From Lachnospiraceae bacterium (lineage in GTDB: Bacteria; Bacillota; Clostridia; Lachnospirales; Lachnospiraceae): DNA of 46,439 nucleotides. Made by a program: the position numbers and the translations under genes. Shown piece by piece: positions 37,970 through 46,439 of this stretch; position 1 is the first letter of the stretch; each line of letters begins with the position of its first letter. The notes under the pieces are model-generated. The model did no database searches. It was not told where the DNA came from and saw nothing but the letters and a program-made list of their open reading frames with translations. The stretch lies in assembly GCA_022510625.1 (NCBI GenBank), contig JAFLTD010000010.1, forward strand, positions 1 to 46,439. The letters are read 5' to 3'.

Positions 37970-38035
37970 CAATTACCTGTCTTATTTGAGCTTTCTTAAT
38001 ATAGATTTGACAAGACTTCTTACATAAAAGAAAAA

Positions 38036-38060
38036 GAGCTCCCCAAACTATTGGAAGCTC
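38036..38060 (-). terminator. Terminator after the TerY-C gene
   Basis: On the minus strand GAGCTTCCAA and TTTGGGGAGCTC pair with a short loop and one or two mismatches, followed by TTTTTCTTTT. It ends the glycosyltransferase/TerY-C unit and precedes the promoter of the kinase-hemicellulase operon. Confidence 0.75.
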
Positions 38061-38127
38061 AATAAAATCATATTTTTATCCGATATACCGCCTGTTTCCC
38101 GGACAATATTACCTTTTCAAAAAATTG

Positions 38128-38496
38128 TTATATATCACCGCCCGAACCAAACCCGGAACCGTCATAGCCTGACGACAATACGCCGGATGCACCGCACCAC
38201 TCACATGTGAAGCGCGCGTTCGGTGTATTGACATTATTGCAGTTCAGCTTGCCGCAGCTGCAGATTACAAAACTCTTTGCCCTGCAAAACGGGCATCCGG
38301 GATATGCGGCGTCCGGGCCGATATCGCCGATAATCTTCGTTTCATCATATCCCTCTCTCTTTGCCGATTCCTCTTTAACCGGAAATGCCCATGTATATTT
38401 CCATCCGTTTCCGAACTTCTCAAAGCGAACCCCATATGCTCTTTTGCCCTCTTTGCACTTACATAATGCTATGCGGGCTTCCATTTTCTCTGTCAT
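38128..38496 (-). CDS. Small TerY-C type zinc-binding protein
   Basis: A 122-residue protein whose C-terminal half has cysteine pairs in the TerY-C arrangement: CPFC, then CSCGKLNC, then CEWC. These probably bind two or three zinc ions. The N-terminal half (about 1-60) includes EKMEARIALCKC and a WKYTWAF segment. The last residues are Gly/Ser-rich. TerY-C domains are usually fused to von Willebrand A proteins in tellurite-type gene clusters, yet here the domain stands alone. I use the ATG at 38496, with AAGGAG upstream. The longer open frame only extends into the overlapping glycosyltransferase gene. It follows that gene by 25 bases, so the two are probably co-transcribed. Function unknown. 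Confidence 0.65.
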   Translation of the reverse strand: MTEKMEARIALCKCKEGKRAYGVRFEKFGNGWKYTWAFPVKEESAKREGYDETKIIGDIGPDAAYPGCPFCRAKSFVICSCGKLNCNNVNTPNARFTCEWCGASGVLSSGYDGSGFGSGGDI

Positions 38497-38521
38497 TGTA
38501 ATGCTCCTTTCCGCGGGACAA

Positions 38522-39712
38522 CTATAAATGTGATAACAAATCCCGATGCAGCTCCAATGCTCTTGCCTTCCATGTATGCTCTGATGCGGCCAGTTCGTGC
38601 CCGGCGAAGGCAATTTGCTGCATTCGATCTTCATCGGACAACAACTCTGTAATGCGCTTAGGAAGGTCAGACAGACTTGCATATGATAAGTCGAAAGGCA
38701 CCCACGCGTCTGGGGACACTGCTTCCTCAAAATACTTAGAAGTCTCAGAAACGGAAACGGCACCGCACATCATTGCATTGAACACTCTGTCATGGCTGCC
38801 GTCTCTAAACCAGGGCATCGAGTTTAAGACAATCTTACTGTCCTCCATCTTCAATATTATTTCTTCCGGAGAAATCCTGCCGCCATAATGCACATTAGGA
38901 AGATTCACCCAGTCGCAGACCGACCATCCGGCACCGTATAATTCCAGAGAAACTCCCGTTTTTGCAATAGAACCGACTATTTTCTCCCGATAATAAGAAT
39001 CCACAATATGCTCGATCTGTGCACAAGAATTAATAAACTTTCGCAGTTCTTCATCCGGGAGGACTATACCTGCCTGTCGAAGTTCCTGCTCGATTGCTGC
39101 CTCGACAGTGTCCTCCGTATGAACAAGCAAATGTTCTATGATTTGTTTTGCCGGAAAATCCCAATCGGAAAAATCATTTGATACATTATTTGTTTTAAAA
39201 GTACCGGCATACAACACATCCGTTTTTCTCTCGGAAATCTGTTTATGTGTCGAAGAAAAAGAAATTCCACCGAGGGCTAAAAACCCGGTGCATGCGATAT
39301 TCTGATAAAACCGATTAATGTAATTCATATGATTACGGTCAACACATAACACGATTCCGTTAGAAGGAGTATGCATCAGTATTTTATCATGATACCAGTA
39401 AGGGTGATCCACCAAAATATTGATAGAGGGAATCCCCAAGACCTCACACATGTTTTCACCTGAAGGAAGTGTTGTTCCAAAAAATGTGCTATTGAAGTCA
39501 ATCATCGCCGTTACCGGGTTCTTTTGCACATACTCAAGGAACTGACCAAGACTCTCAGAGTGTTGTGATAAATCAAAATCAAATATCTCATAGCCCAACT
39601 CCAAAAGTCCTTGCTTAAGCTGGTCACTGAACAAATTGAGCATATCCAGATTTCCCCGAATCAAGACTAATCGCCTTTTGTTTGTCCCCTGGTCATGTTG
39701 TGCTTCTGTCAA
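38522..39712 (-). CDS. CgeB-like glycosyltransferase family protein
   Basis: A 396-residue cytoplasmic protein of the CgeB-like group of GT-B glycosyltransferases. The N-terminal half holds a Rossmann-like fold (LVLIRGNLDMLNLFSDQLKQ). The C-terminal half has the Glyco_trans_1_2 type block LNSMPWFRDGSHDRVFNAMMCGAVSVSE. CgeB proteins decorate spore surfaces in Bacillus, but many relatives act elsewhere. The start is a TTG with GGAGG eight bases upstream, directly beside a hairpin. A TTGTTA-17-TAAAAT promoter is upstream. The TerY-C gene follows. Donor and acceptor are unknown. Confidence 0.75.
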   Translation of the reverse strand: MTEAQHDQGTNKRRLVLIRGNLDMLNLFSDQLKQGLLELGYEIFDFDLSQHSESLGQFLEYVQKNPVTAMIDFNSTFFGTTLPSGENMCEVLGIPSINILVDHPYWYHDKILMHTPSNGIVLCVDRNHMNYINRFYQNIACTGFLALGGISFSSTHKQISERKTDVLYAGTFKTNNVSNDFSDWDFPAKQIIEHLLVHTEDTVEAAIEQELRQAGIVLPDEELRKFINSCAQIEHIVDSYYREKIVGSIAKTGVSLELYGAGWSVCDWVNLPNVHYGGRISPEEIILKMEDSKIVLNSMPWFRDGSHDRVFNAMMCGAVSVSETSKYFEEAVSPDAWVPFDLSYASLSDLPKRITELLSDEDRMQQIAFAGHELAASEHTWKARALELHRDLLSHL

Positions 39713-39727
39713 TCACTTATCCTCCAA

Positions 39728-39761
39728 AAAATATCACTGCAGATATCCGCAGTGATATTTT
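39728..39761 (-). terminator. Terminator after the ECF partner gene
   Basis: On the minus strand AAAATATCACTGC and GCAGTGATATTTT pair perfectly over 13 bp around an 8-base loop, closed by a T-run. It lies about 45 bases after the stop of the 39808-41085 gene. The T-run leads straight into the ribosome site of the glycosyltransferase gene. Confidence 0.8.
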
Positions 39762-39785
39762 ATCACAAATATTATGAATTAACAA
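39757..39785 (-). promoter_or_regulatory. Promoter of the glycosyltransferase gene
   Basis: On the minus strand TTGTTA (39785-39780) and TAAAAT (39762-39757) are 17 bases apart; TGA before TAAAAT gives an extended -10. The expected start point falls inside the terminator hairpin, so transcripts from this promoter would lack the complete stem. Confidence 0.6.
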
Positions 39786-39807
39786 TCTCATGGGCCCAAC
39801 AGGTACT

Positions 39808-41085
39808 CTAATATAATACTTCATAATGGTATTGCACACCGTTGATAAAGGCGTGAATCATTCTACCTCCCGAACCTACTTCGATGAGGTTCCCGTCATT
39901 TTCATCATAACCAAATTTATTTATACTTCCTGTTTCTAAAAAAGTGAGATCTCCACTGTTCACATCATACCCCAATTCTGCCAAATCCATAATATCAGTA
40001 CCCACTTCACACTTTTCATCCCACAGTATAATCTTAGTACCGTCAAATAGGATTTTATGGCCGACACGATCCTGCAAAACAGTCATCTGATTTAGTTCAT
40101 CTTCCGACCAGGTCATAGGAACCGAAGTATCCGCATTATCTTCAAGGACAATATCGGCGTACTGTGTGATATCAATTGCAACCGGCAGATTAATATCGAT
40201 ATAATATTCTCCGGTATTCCCATCATTATGTCCATATGTTACATTGATAATTGAGTCCTCCTCCACGAACGTTCCGTCTTGATAAACAATTCCCGGAACA
40301 TTCTTTTTCTCATAATGAATTGCATGTCTCAGTTCTTCCTCATCACCGTATAAACGTACTTTAAACGGAGTCACTTCCGTTCTCTTGATATTAACCTCGT
40401 GGTGACTGAGCAGGATGGTGCGCTCCCTATTGATTTCCAAAACTTCCGACTCGGATGGCAGTGTGAGCGGAATCCTCCATTCTCCCTCCACAATTGTTTC
40501 ATAGATTTCTGCCTTCAAATCAAATCTTTCCAAATCTTTTAGAACAATTACCACGTCTGCACCACCATAATCCGTCGCATCGTATATATACAACAGTGCT
40601 TCCCACAGATGTCCATCACCTTCAATGTCATATAGCGCATGATTAACAATACAGCTTTCAATTCCTACATCAGATTCCACATAAGTTTCCCTAAACAAAA
40701 CTTCATCAAGCGGAACCTGCTCAGGGGCAGAAACCGAGAGGAGCACATAACAGTAGTCATCTGTCATGACCGATTGAACTGCACTAATCTCAATTCCCGC
40801 ATCTGAATCCGTGGCATACTCCTGCTTGGCAATTCCCTCCTCATTCAGCTGCCCCGCAAGTTCCTCGGAAACCCCCAACCAGTCCAGCGCTGCCTGATTC
40901 CACTCAAATATATATGCCGCGCCTACCGTTATGGTAGATAATACAAGAACCAGAACCGCCACCAGCAGAACCATTCTCTTTGTTCCATATCTGTGGAAGC
41001 TCTTTTCCTGCTTTTTCTCTATTGTTTGGATTGTATCCATGAACTGACCGTGGAACCTTTCCGGTACATTCTTATATATTTTCAT
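39808..41085 (-). CDS. DUF4179-like membrane partner of ECF sigma factor
   Basis: A 425-residue protein with a cytoplasmic head of about 37 residues (MKIYKNVPERFHGQFMDTIQ), one membrane segment (about 38-62) and a large exported domain. This is the architecture of DUF4179-type proteins encoded next to ECF sigma factors, and the start of the exported part (WNQAALDWLGVSEELAGQLNEEG) resembles that group. It lies 11 bases after the sigma stop, so the two form a unit. It likely restrains the sigma factor until an envelope signal arrives. The ligand is unknown. A strong terminator follows. Confidence 0.75.
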   Translation of the reverse strand: MKIYKNVPERFHGQFMDTIQTIEKKQEKSFHRYGTKRMVLLVAVLVLVLSTITVGAAYIFEWNQAALDWLGVSEELAGQLNEEGIAKQEYATDSDAGIEISAVQSVMTDDYCYVLLSVSAPEQVPLDEVLFRETYVESDVGIESCIVNHALYDIEGDGHLWEALLYIYDATDYGGADVVIVLKDLERFDLKAEIYETIVEGEWRIPLTLPSESEVLEINRERTILLSHHEVNIKRTEVTPFKVRLYGDEEELRHAIHYEKKNVPGIVYQDGTFVEEDSIINVTYGHNDGNTGEYYIDINLPVAIDITQYADIVLEDNADTSVPMTWSEDELNQMTVLQDRVGHKILFDGTKIILWDEKCEVGTDIMDLAELGYDVNSGDLTFLETGSINKFGYDENDGNLIEVGSGGRMIHAFINGVQYHYEVLY

Positions 41086-41096
41086 ATTTGACCCTC

Positions 41097-41573
41097 CTAT
41101 TCATCCAACAAACCTTTTAGTTCTTTTCTCGCATGATTCAACCTGCTTTTCACCGTTCCGATCGGAATCTTTAAAATATCTGCTGTCTCCGCAACGGAAT
41201 AATCTTCCAGATAGTAAAGGATGACACAAATTTTTTCTTTTTGACCTAATTGGTCAATGGCACGATAAAGGTCAATGTACTCTTCCTTTATATAATTACT
41301 TAAGTATGTATTGTCCTTTTGCACTGCGTCATCATAAGTTTGCAACCGTTTCTTCTTGCGAAGAATGCTGTAACATTCGTTGATGACAATCCTGACAATC
41401 CATGTCTTGAAATATTTGATTTCTTTCAATTTATGCCGACTCTCGTATGCCTTCAGCATCGCCTCCTGCACTGCGTCTGAACAATCCTGCTCATTATGCA
41501 GAATCGAAAATGAAACATGAAACAGTGTCGGTTCAGAATCCAAAGCCATCTTTAAAAATCCATCTTTGTCCAT
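41097..41573 (-). CDS. ECF-type RNA polymerase sigma factor
   Basis: A 158-residue extracytoplasmic-function sigma factor. Region 2 is seen in CSDAVQEAMLKAYESRHKLK and YFKTWIVRIVINECYSILRKK, region 4 in LGQKEKICVILYYLEDYSVAETADIL, and KIPIGTVKSRLNHARKEL completes it. The start at 41573 is chosen because GGGAGG lies seven bases upstream; the longer frame adds 35 residues with no ribosome site. It is followed by its membrane partner. It is not a recent duplicate of the sigma factor at 25208-25726: only the general family pattern is shared. Confidence 0.92.
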   Translation of the reverse strand: MDKDGFLKMALDSEPTLFHVSFSILHNEQDCSDAVQEAMLKAYESRHKLKEIKYFKTWIVRIVINECYSILRKKKRLQTYDDAVQKDNTYLSNYIKEEYIDLYRAIDQLGQKEKICVILYYLEDYSVAETADILKIPIGTVKSRLNHARKELKGLLDE

Positions 41574-41720
41574 CCGGAATCCTCCCATGTACAGTATTCC
41601 TATTGGCAATGCATATGCATCGATGCTATCATGCCATACATCTTCATGTATTCGCTGTACATAAATTAGATGTCCCACAACAGTATTTGGTTCAAAAGAA
41701 TATAATTATAAAAAAGAAAA

Positions 41721-41747
41721 GGCCTCCAAGCAAACGCCCGGAAGCCC
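41721..41747 (-). terminator. Terminator after the chemotaxis receptor gene
   Basis: On the minus strand GGGCTTCC and GGAGGCC pair (one G-U type mismatch) around a loop of about 12 bases, followed by TTTTCTTTTTT. It lies 25 bases past the receptor stop. Confidence 0.8.
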
Positions 41748-41771
41748 TGATTCGACGATACATATGTAAAA

Positions 41772-43475
41772 TTAAACCCGGTAACTGCTCAAATCATTTT
41801 CCATCGCGGAAATCGCGGAGAATGTCTCCTCTGTTGAAACACCGATTTTCTTCATATCTGCATCAACTGACAACAACAGCTCCGATGCACTGGTAATCTC
41901 ACCGCTGTTTTCCTGAGATGCAGCGCTGACAGACAGCACAGCGTCCTTGATTCTTTCCAGAGACTTTGCATACTCCTCTGTCTTGTGCTGCAGCTGCTCC
42001 ATAGACTGTCTGATATCATCCGATCTGTCCCTGAAAGTCTTGGACACAATGCCAAACTTTTCATAATCGGCAGAAACTTCATTGCGAAGAAGCAGAAGCA
42101 TTTGATCTGCCAGGCTGTCAAGTCCCTGAATCGCTTCTACAACATCATTGCTCATCTGTTGAATCTTATTTGCAGCGTCATTCGTGTTGTTCGCCAGAGT
42201 TCCAATCTCCGTTGCCACAACAGCAAATCCTCGTCCTGCCTCCCCGGCTCTTGCTGCTTCTATGGAAGCGTTTAACGCCAGTAGATTGGTCTGCCCGGAA
42301 ATATTCAGGATAGCATCCGACAATTCTTTTATCTGCATAACGGCATTTGCTTTTTCTTTCTCCTTCTGCAAATTCAAAGACATCGCCTCCGCCTGCTTAG
42401 CAATTCTGTCAGAGGAACTTTCTGCCGTGTCGTTAAGCTCTATGGAATCAACATTGATTGCCCGCAAATCACCCGTATTCCGAGTTACGATATCTACTAT
42501 GTTTCTAATGTCATTGTATACATAATCCACCTGCTCTCCTGCCGTTCCGATAGATGCCGCAATTTCCTCAGAAGATGCCACCATAGATTGGACCGTGCTG
42601 CTGATATCGGTAATACGGGAAACCGACCCGGATACATGCGTATTTATATCCTCCATTTTGGACTCAATGTTGCCGGTCTCTTTCTTAATACCCTTGACCG
42701 TATTTCCTGTTTTCTGTAACAGTTTATTTAAGTTATTACCGATTACTTCCAGTTCATCGCCGGAAGCAATCTCAAGAACCTTTGTCAGGTCTCCGTCATC
42801 GGAAGCGACCTCAAGAATCTTATCGTTTACTTTGATGAAATTACGCTTCATTCTTGCAGCCGCCAACAATGCCACCAAAACTGCCAGAAGGATACCGACT
42901 GCCACTGCAATGATAACGTTACGCACAAGGCTGTTTAGGGAACTCTGTACGGAAGATGCATCATAATCCACTCCCACAAAGCCCAGTACCTTTCCATTGT
43001 ATGAAATGGGCGCGTAACCGCTGTAAAAGGTGCCCCACTCATCGACCATCGGCTCGGAAGTCACTGACGGATGACCTTTCATCACCTCGAACATGGCATC
43101 CTCTGCTTCGTACTCTGCTCCATACGGTTCGGGCTCATCCGTATCTGTATCCACTACGTACTGGAAATAATTCCCATCCTTAGGCATCATTGTATATATG
43201 TAAGTAACAAAATCGCCCTCTGTAAAAGAGCTCAGGGCATCATAGACCTCTTGAAGGGCATCCGGCTCACCCGTTATTGCTCTGGAAAATGTCTCTCCGT
43301 CAACATTTTCGGCAGCAATGACCGCAATTTCCACAACATCGTCCATGTTCTTTTGTCTCAAGAAATTACCCATTGTGGCATAGGAAACTACCCATACGAT
43401 CAACGCAACCATGACCGCCACACCCAGAATAAACATAAATAACTGTGATGAAATGCTGATTTTTCTTGTTTTCAT
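41772..43475 (-). CDS. Methyl-accepting chemotaxis protein
   Basis: A 567-residue chemoreceptor. Membrane segments lie at about 11-34 and 185-207 and enclose a Cache-like sensor domain (about 35-184). HAMP-like residues follow (about 209-261). The signalling tip is [22 protein letters not shown] at about 395-416, the classic contact with CheA and CheW; the stretch then continues [14 protein letters not shown]. The C terminus has no obvious CheR-binding pentapeptide. It follows the EAL protein by 66 bases, with a weak ATCAAC/GTTGAT stem between (43507-43527), so partial co-transcription is possible. The ligand is unknown. It implies a motile or otherwise signalling-competent cell. Confidence 0.93.
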   Translation of the reverse strand: MKTRKISISSQLFMFILGVAVMVALIVWVVSYATMGNFLRQKNMDDVVEIAVIAAENVDGETFSRAITGEPDALQEVYDALSSFTEGDFVTYIYTMMPKDGNYFQYVVDTDTDEPEPYGAEYEAEDAMFEVMKGHPSVTSEPMVDEWGTFYSGYAPISYNGKVLGFVGVDYDASSVQSSLNSLVRNVIIAVAVGILLAVLVALLAAARMKRNFIKVNDKILEVASDDGDLTKVLEIASGDELEVIGNNLNKLLQKTGNTVKGIKKETGNIESKMEDINTHVSGSVSRITDISSTVQSMVASSEEIAASIGTAGEQVDYVYNDIRNIVDIVTRNTGDLRAINVDSIELNDTAESSSDRIAKQAEAMSLNLQKEKEKANAVMQIKELSDAILNISGQTNLLALNASIEAARAGEAGRGFAVVATEIGTLANNTNDAANKIQQMSNDVVEAIQGLDSLADQMLLLLRNEVSADYEKFGIVSKTFRDRSDDIRQSMEQLQHKTEEYAKSLERIKDAVLSVSAASQENSGEITSASELLLSVDADMKKIGVSTEETFSAISAMENDLSSYRV

Positions 43476-43541
43476 CTTTTGTCCTCCTCTTTAGCTGCCA
43501 CAGAAAATCAACATTACTCACGTTGATACTGCAGAGTTAAT

Positions 43542-46439
43542 TTATTGAAATTTCTTGTTTGCATCCATAATCTTATTGATCTGCTGCTCTGTGATTGTAT
43601 CCGTAATATCGTAAACAAACACATAAAACAGCTTTCCCTCGAAATCCAATCCTTCCTCTAAATGTCCCCAGTCATCCACCCAACGCACCTTTCCGTCTTT
43701 CCGTACAATTCGATACTGGGCATAATCCATATTTTCTTCGGATTGCCGAATCTGCTCTGCAATTTCCCTCTTCACACGTTCCCGGTCCTCCGGATGCACC
43801 ATGCCACTGAAAGAATTGCCGACCAGATCTCTGAACTCCTGAAGTGTATTGCAGCCGTAAAGACGCAGCAAAGGCGGATTCGCAAACAGCAGCTCTTCAC
43901 CTTCCGTCGCCCGATAGATGCAAAATCCCTCTGACATACATGCCAGTGTCTTGGCCAACTGTTCTTTATGCCTGCGTTCCTCGCCCTTGACCAGCTCATC
44001 AATACTCCGGATGGTCAATGTAGCCGTCTGAGGCCGTCCGTTTACCCGCTTGTTAGCCGTAAAACTGGATAGACACCACTCAATGTCATCTCCATGACGC
44101 CTGCGGTATTTGAGCTCAAACCGGTCTTTGTCTGACAGTTCATTCTTCAGATTTACAATGGAAAGCTGCTGCCGCAAAGCATCCATATCATCAGCTACAA
44201 TCAGTCCCGAACTGAAATGCCGGTTCATAGCTGCCTCATAATTACCACGCTCCAACACCTGATTTTCATCCGGATAGATCATCCGGTAATAATTGCCTTC
44301 TATATGAACATAATAAACTTCCCGATAAGAATGCAGCACGCTGTTCAGTGTATCCTCATAAATATGTACATGCGTCACATCCCGCACGATACAGCCTGCA
44401 TACCCATACTCGTATTGATATAAAGTAAGCTGTAGATAGCTAGAGTCAACCGAGCTATCGAGATAATGGGTCACTGTGTTTCCCATGTAAGCAGCCTGAT
44501 AAGCCAATTCCAGCAACTCCTGCCTGACATCTGCAAACCTCTTCACAATAAAATCTTGGAGATACTTCCCGCTGCCGCCTGTCATGGATACCAGCTCATG
44601 GTTTGCGTATACAATCTTATAGTCGCTGGCATTCCCTTCCTCATCCAACATGATCTGAATCACTCCGAATCCGCTGGGCATATCGCCAAAGTACTGATCT
44701 AACTGTGGTCTTTCGGATACCTCCAACTCTTTCACCGAAAGCCCTGACATACTATCCTTCAGCCGTTTCTCCCGCTGCTTGGTTATGTCCGTAAGAGAAC
44801 TGTAGAAAATCTTGTGACCTTCCTTCTCCCGCAGGAAAAAAAGACGTATATAAACCCAAATCACGGCACCGTCCGGCTGTAATAAGCGAACGTATCCCTG
44901 CGCCCCTTTCGACGGATTTGCATGGGCACGCTCAAACAGGGAAAAAAACTTCTTACGATCATCGTCATGCACATGTTCCCACAGTTTTCCCTGATCTCGG
45001 TCATCTTCCTCGGGCAATTCTCCTACAAGCTGGGAATACTGGGTGTTCACCCGCAAAATCTCAATCTTGTTTTCATACAGGTCATAGAATGCCGCCGCGC
45101 CCAGAATATTATTGATCATGGTGTCATTGAGAAGATTCTCGTCCAAAAACTCCCGCACCCGTAACTCTTCTACCTGATGGTACGTAATACCGCCAAGATC
45201 AATCTTGTTCTCATCGGATACGAGTTTCTCAAACTCTGCGATCGGCAAAGGCCTATAATAATAGTAACCTTGCGTATAATGGCAGCCCATACCACGCAGG
45301 AACTCTTCCTGCATCTTGGTCTCCACACCCTCAACAACGATGGGCAGTCCCATTTGTTTGGACATATTGACTACCGTCTCCAAAATGCTGATTGCCTTCC
45401 CGTCTTCCTGCCCATCGAAGTCCAAAAACTTCATGTCTATTTTGATTACATCCACGGACACGCTTTTTAACATATTCAGCGAAGAATATCCGCTTCCGAA
45501 ATCATCCATCATCACAAGGAGACCCAGCTCCTGCAGACGTTTCACGGTATCTACTATCTTATCATCGTTCTCCGCATAGGCACTTTCTGTAATCTCCACC
45601 TTTAAATTGGAGGGTTCCAACCGATATGTCTTCAAAAGTCCTTCTAAATAAGCCGGCACGTCCATGGAAAAGATATCGATACGGGACACATTGATGGAAA
45701 TAGGAACCGGCTGATAACCTCTGTCCATCCACTGTCTCAGCCATTCGCATACCTTCTTCCAGACCAATTTATCCAAGTCTGCAATAAAACCGTTCTTTTC
45801 CAATACCGGAATAAAGATACCCGGCGGAATCATTCCTTTGGTCCTGTGCTGCCAGCGCACTAAAGCCTCTGCACCCACGATCTTATCGGTGAAAATATCG
45901 CACTGAGGCTGGACAAAAAAAGTAAATTCATCGTACTTCAGTCCCTTTTGCACCTCGGTGAGAACGCCCAACTCCTCCTCCATGGCCTCCACCATACTGT
46001 CATTATAAACGTAAATCCGCTCTGTTTGATTTCCGATATTATTAGAAAGCGCAATGGTTGCTCTGTCATACATGACAACAGCCGACATAGTTGTATCGTT
46101 AATTCCATATACACCGAGGCTTGGCAAAAATCCTACCGTATTGATTCTCTGGACACCTCTGACGATATCCCTATACAGCCTTCTCAAGCGCACAGAATCA
46201 TTGGGCATCAGGATCGCAAAATTATCCCCACCCATATAGCCTGCTATACCGTCGTATCTATCCTGTACATTCTTTACACATTCCGCGATATGTATAAGAA
46301 GTTTATCGCCCGCTTCCCGACCATAAATCTTATTAAATAATCTGAAATGTTCTATGTCGGTGGCTACAAGACAATATGTATCATTCTCCAGCTCACTTAG
46401 CTTTTCATCAGCTTTTCGGAAAAAGGAATGGTGATAATA
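43542..46439 (-). CDS. GGDEF-EAL-PAS protein, probable c-di-GMP phosphodiesterase (5' end outside window)
   Basis: The frame stays open to the window edge, giving 965 visible residues. The part from 46439 to about 46000 is a GGDEF domain (VATDIEHFRLFNKIYG...MGGDNFAIL). The catalytic signature reads GGDNF, so cyclase activity is doubtful. The EAL domain (about 45940-45240) is complete: EALVRW, SINVSR, EITES, DDFGSGYSS, IKIDMKFL, VVEGVET and YTQGYYYY all match active phosphodiesterases that break down cyclic di-GMP. Four PAS-like sensor domains follow on the C-terminal side (about 45110-43580). The usual order is sensors first, so this arrangement is reversed. The first ATG in the frame (46235) begins inside the GGDEF domain and is not the real start. 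The chemotaxis receptor gene follows. Confidence 0.88.
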   Translation of the reverse strand, partial: YYHHSFFRKADEKLSELENDTYCLVATDIEHFRLFNKIYGREAGDKLLIHIAECVKNVQDRYDGIAGYMGGDNFAILMPNDSVRLRRLYRDIVRGVQRINTVGFLPSLGVYGINDTTMSAVVMYDRATIALSNNIGNQTERIYVYNDSMVEAMEEELGVLTEVQKGLKYDEFTFFVQPQCDIFTDKIVGAEALVRWQHRTKGMIPPGIFIPVLEKNGFIADLDKLVWKKVCEWLRQWMDRGYQPVPISINVSRIDIFSMDVPAYLEGLLKTYRLEPSNLKVEITESAYAENDDKIVDTVKRLQELGLLVMMDDFGSGYSSLNMLKSVSVDVIKIDMKFLDFDGQEDGKAISILETVVNMSKQMGLPIVVEGVETKMQEEFLRGMGCHYTQGYYYYRPLPIAEFEKLVSDENKIDLGGITYHQVEELRVREFLDENLLNDTMINNILGAAAFYDLYENKIEILRVNTQYSQLVGELPEEDDRDQGKLWEHVHDDDRKKFFSLFERAHANPSKGAQGYVRLLQPDGAVIWVYIRLFFLREKEGHKIFYSSLTDITKQREKRLKDSMSGLSVKELEVSERPQLDQYFGDMPSGFGVIQIMLDEEGNASDYKIVYANHELVSMTGGSGKYLQDFIVKRFADVRQELLELAYQAAYMGNTVTHYLDSSVDSSYLQLTLYQYEYGYAGCIVRDVTHVHIYEDTLNSVLHSYREVYYVHIEGNYYRMIYPDENQVLERGNYEAAMNRHFSSGLIVADDMDALRQQLSIVNLKNELSDKDRFELKYRRRHGDDIEWCLSSFTANKRVNGRPQTATLTIRSIDELVKGEERRHKEQLAKTLACMSEGFCIYRATEGEELLFANPPLLRLYGCNTLQEFRDLVGNSFSGMVHPEDRERVKREIAEQIRQSEENMDYAQYRIVRKDGKVRWVDDWGHLEEGLDFEGKLFYVFVYDITDTITEQQINKIMDANKKFQ

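Noticed and set aside
38497-38763. N-terminal extension of the TerY-C frame overlapping the glycosyltransferase gene, possibly a frameshifted fusion
   Set aside because: Both genes are complete with their own ribosome sites. The extension is the other frame of the glycosyltransferase 3' end.
43507-43527. Terminator between the EAL gene and the chemotaxis receptor
   Set aside because: The stem is only 6 bp and the T-run is short, so I count it as a weak stem at most.

Overview
The window looks like a chromosomal segment of a Gram-positive gut-type Clostridia, most likely Lachnospiraceae. The evidence is moderate GC, strong GGAGG-type ribosome sites, AddAB rather than RecBCD, many hemicellulases without signal peptides, a TatD-link type radical SAM protein and paired ECF sigma/anti-sigma genes. 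All 29 genes I support lie on the minus strand, so the transcription order runs from high to low coordinates. I see no tRNA, rRNA, CRISPR array, insertion sequence or prophage gene. Most of the plus-strand open frames are antisense shadows.

Layout from right to left. 43.5-46.4 kb: a c-di-GMP phosphodiesterase-like protein (GGDEF-EAL-4xPAS, cut by the window edge) and a chemotaxis receptor. 39.8-41.6 kb: an ECF sigma factor with a membrane-anchored partner. 38.1-39.7 kb: a CgeB-like glycosyltransferase and a small TerY-C type zinc protein. 28.1-37.9 kb: a hemicellulose operon (P-loop kinase, GH43, GH43, GH39, GH31, type B carboxylesterase) with no transporter. 25.9-27.9 kb: a radical SAM protein, a PH-like membrane protein and a DUF3781 protein. 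24.3-25.7 kb: a second ECF sigma/partner pair. 20.7-24.1 kb: a LacI-type regulator and glycogen phosphorylase behind a consensus promoter and a probable self-operator. 16.7-20.5 kb: cysteine synthase and the MetNIQ methionine importer. 9.2-16.5 kb: AddB-AddA. 4.1-9.1 kb: an asymmetric heterodimeric ABC exporter followed by another GH43 enzyme. 0.3-4.0 kb: a two-gene ABC system.

The most unusual item is at 0.3-4.0 kb. The ABC ATPase carries an N-terminal BlaI/MecI/CopY winged-helix repressor domain in one continuous reading frame. Its gene sits behind a perfect TTGACA-17-TATAAT promoter, with a GACTA/TAGTC inverted repeat at the expected transcription start. This suggests a self-regulating transporter ATPase in which the DNA-binding repressor is physically part of the pump and no BlaR1-like sensor is present. 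A second unusual item is a 131-bp, multi-arm inverted-repeat element at 24150-24280.

Several starts were moved to the codon that has a good ribosome site: the GH43 at 5382, LacI at 23996, the sigma partner at 25202, DUF3781 at 26204, radical SAM at 27933, esterase at 29616, GH31 at 32088, TerY-C at 38496 and the sigma factor at 41573.
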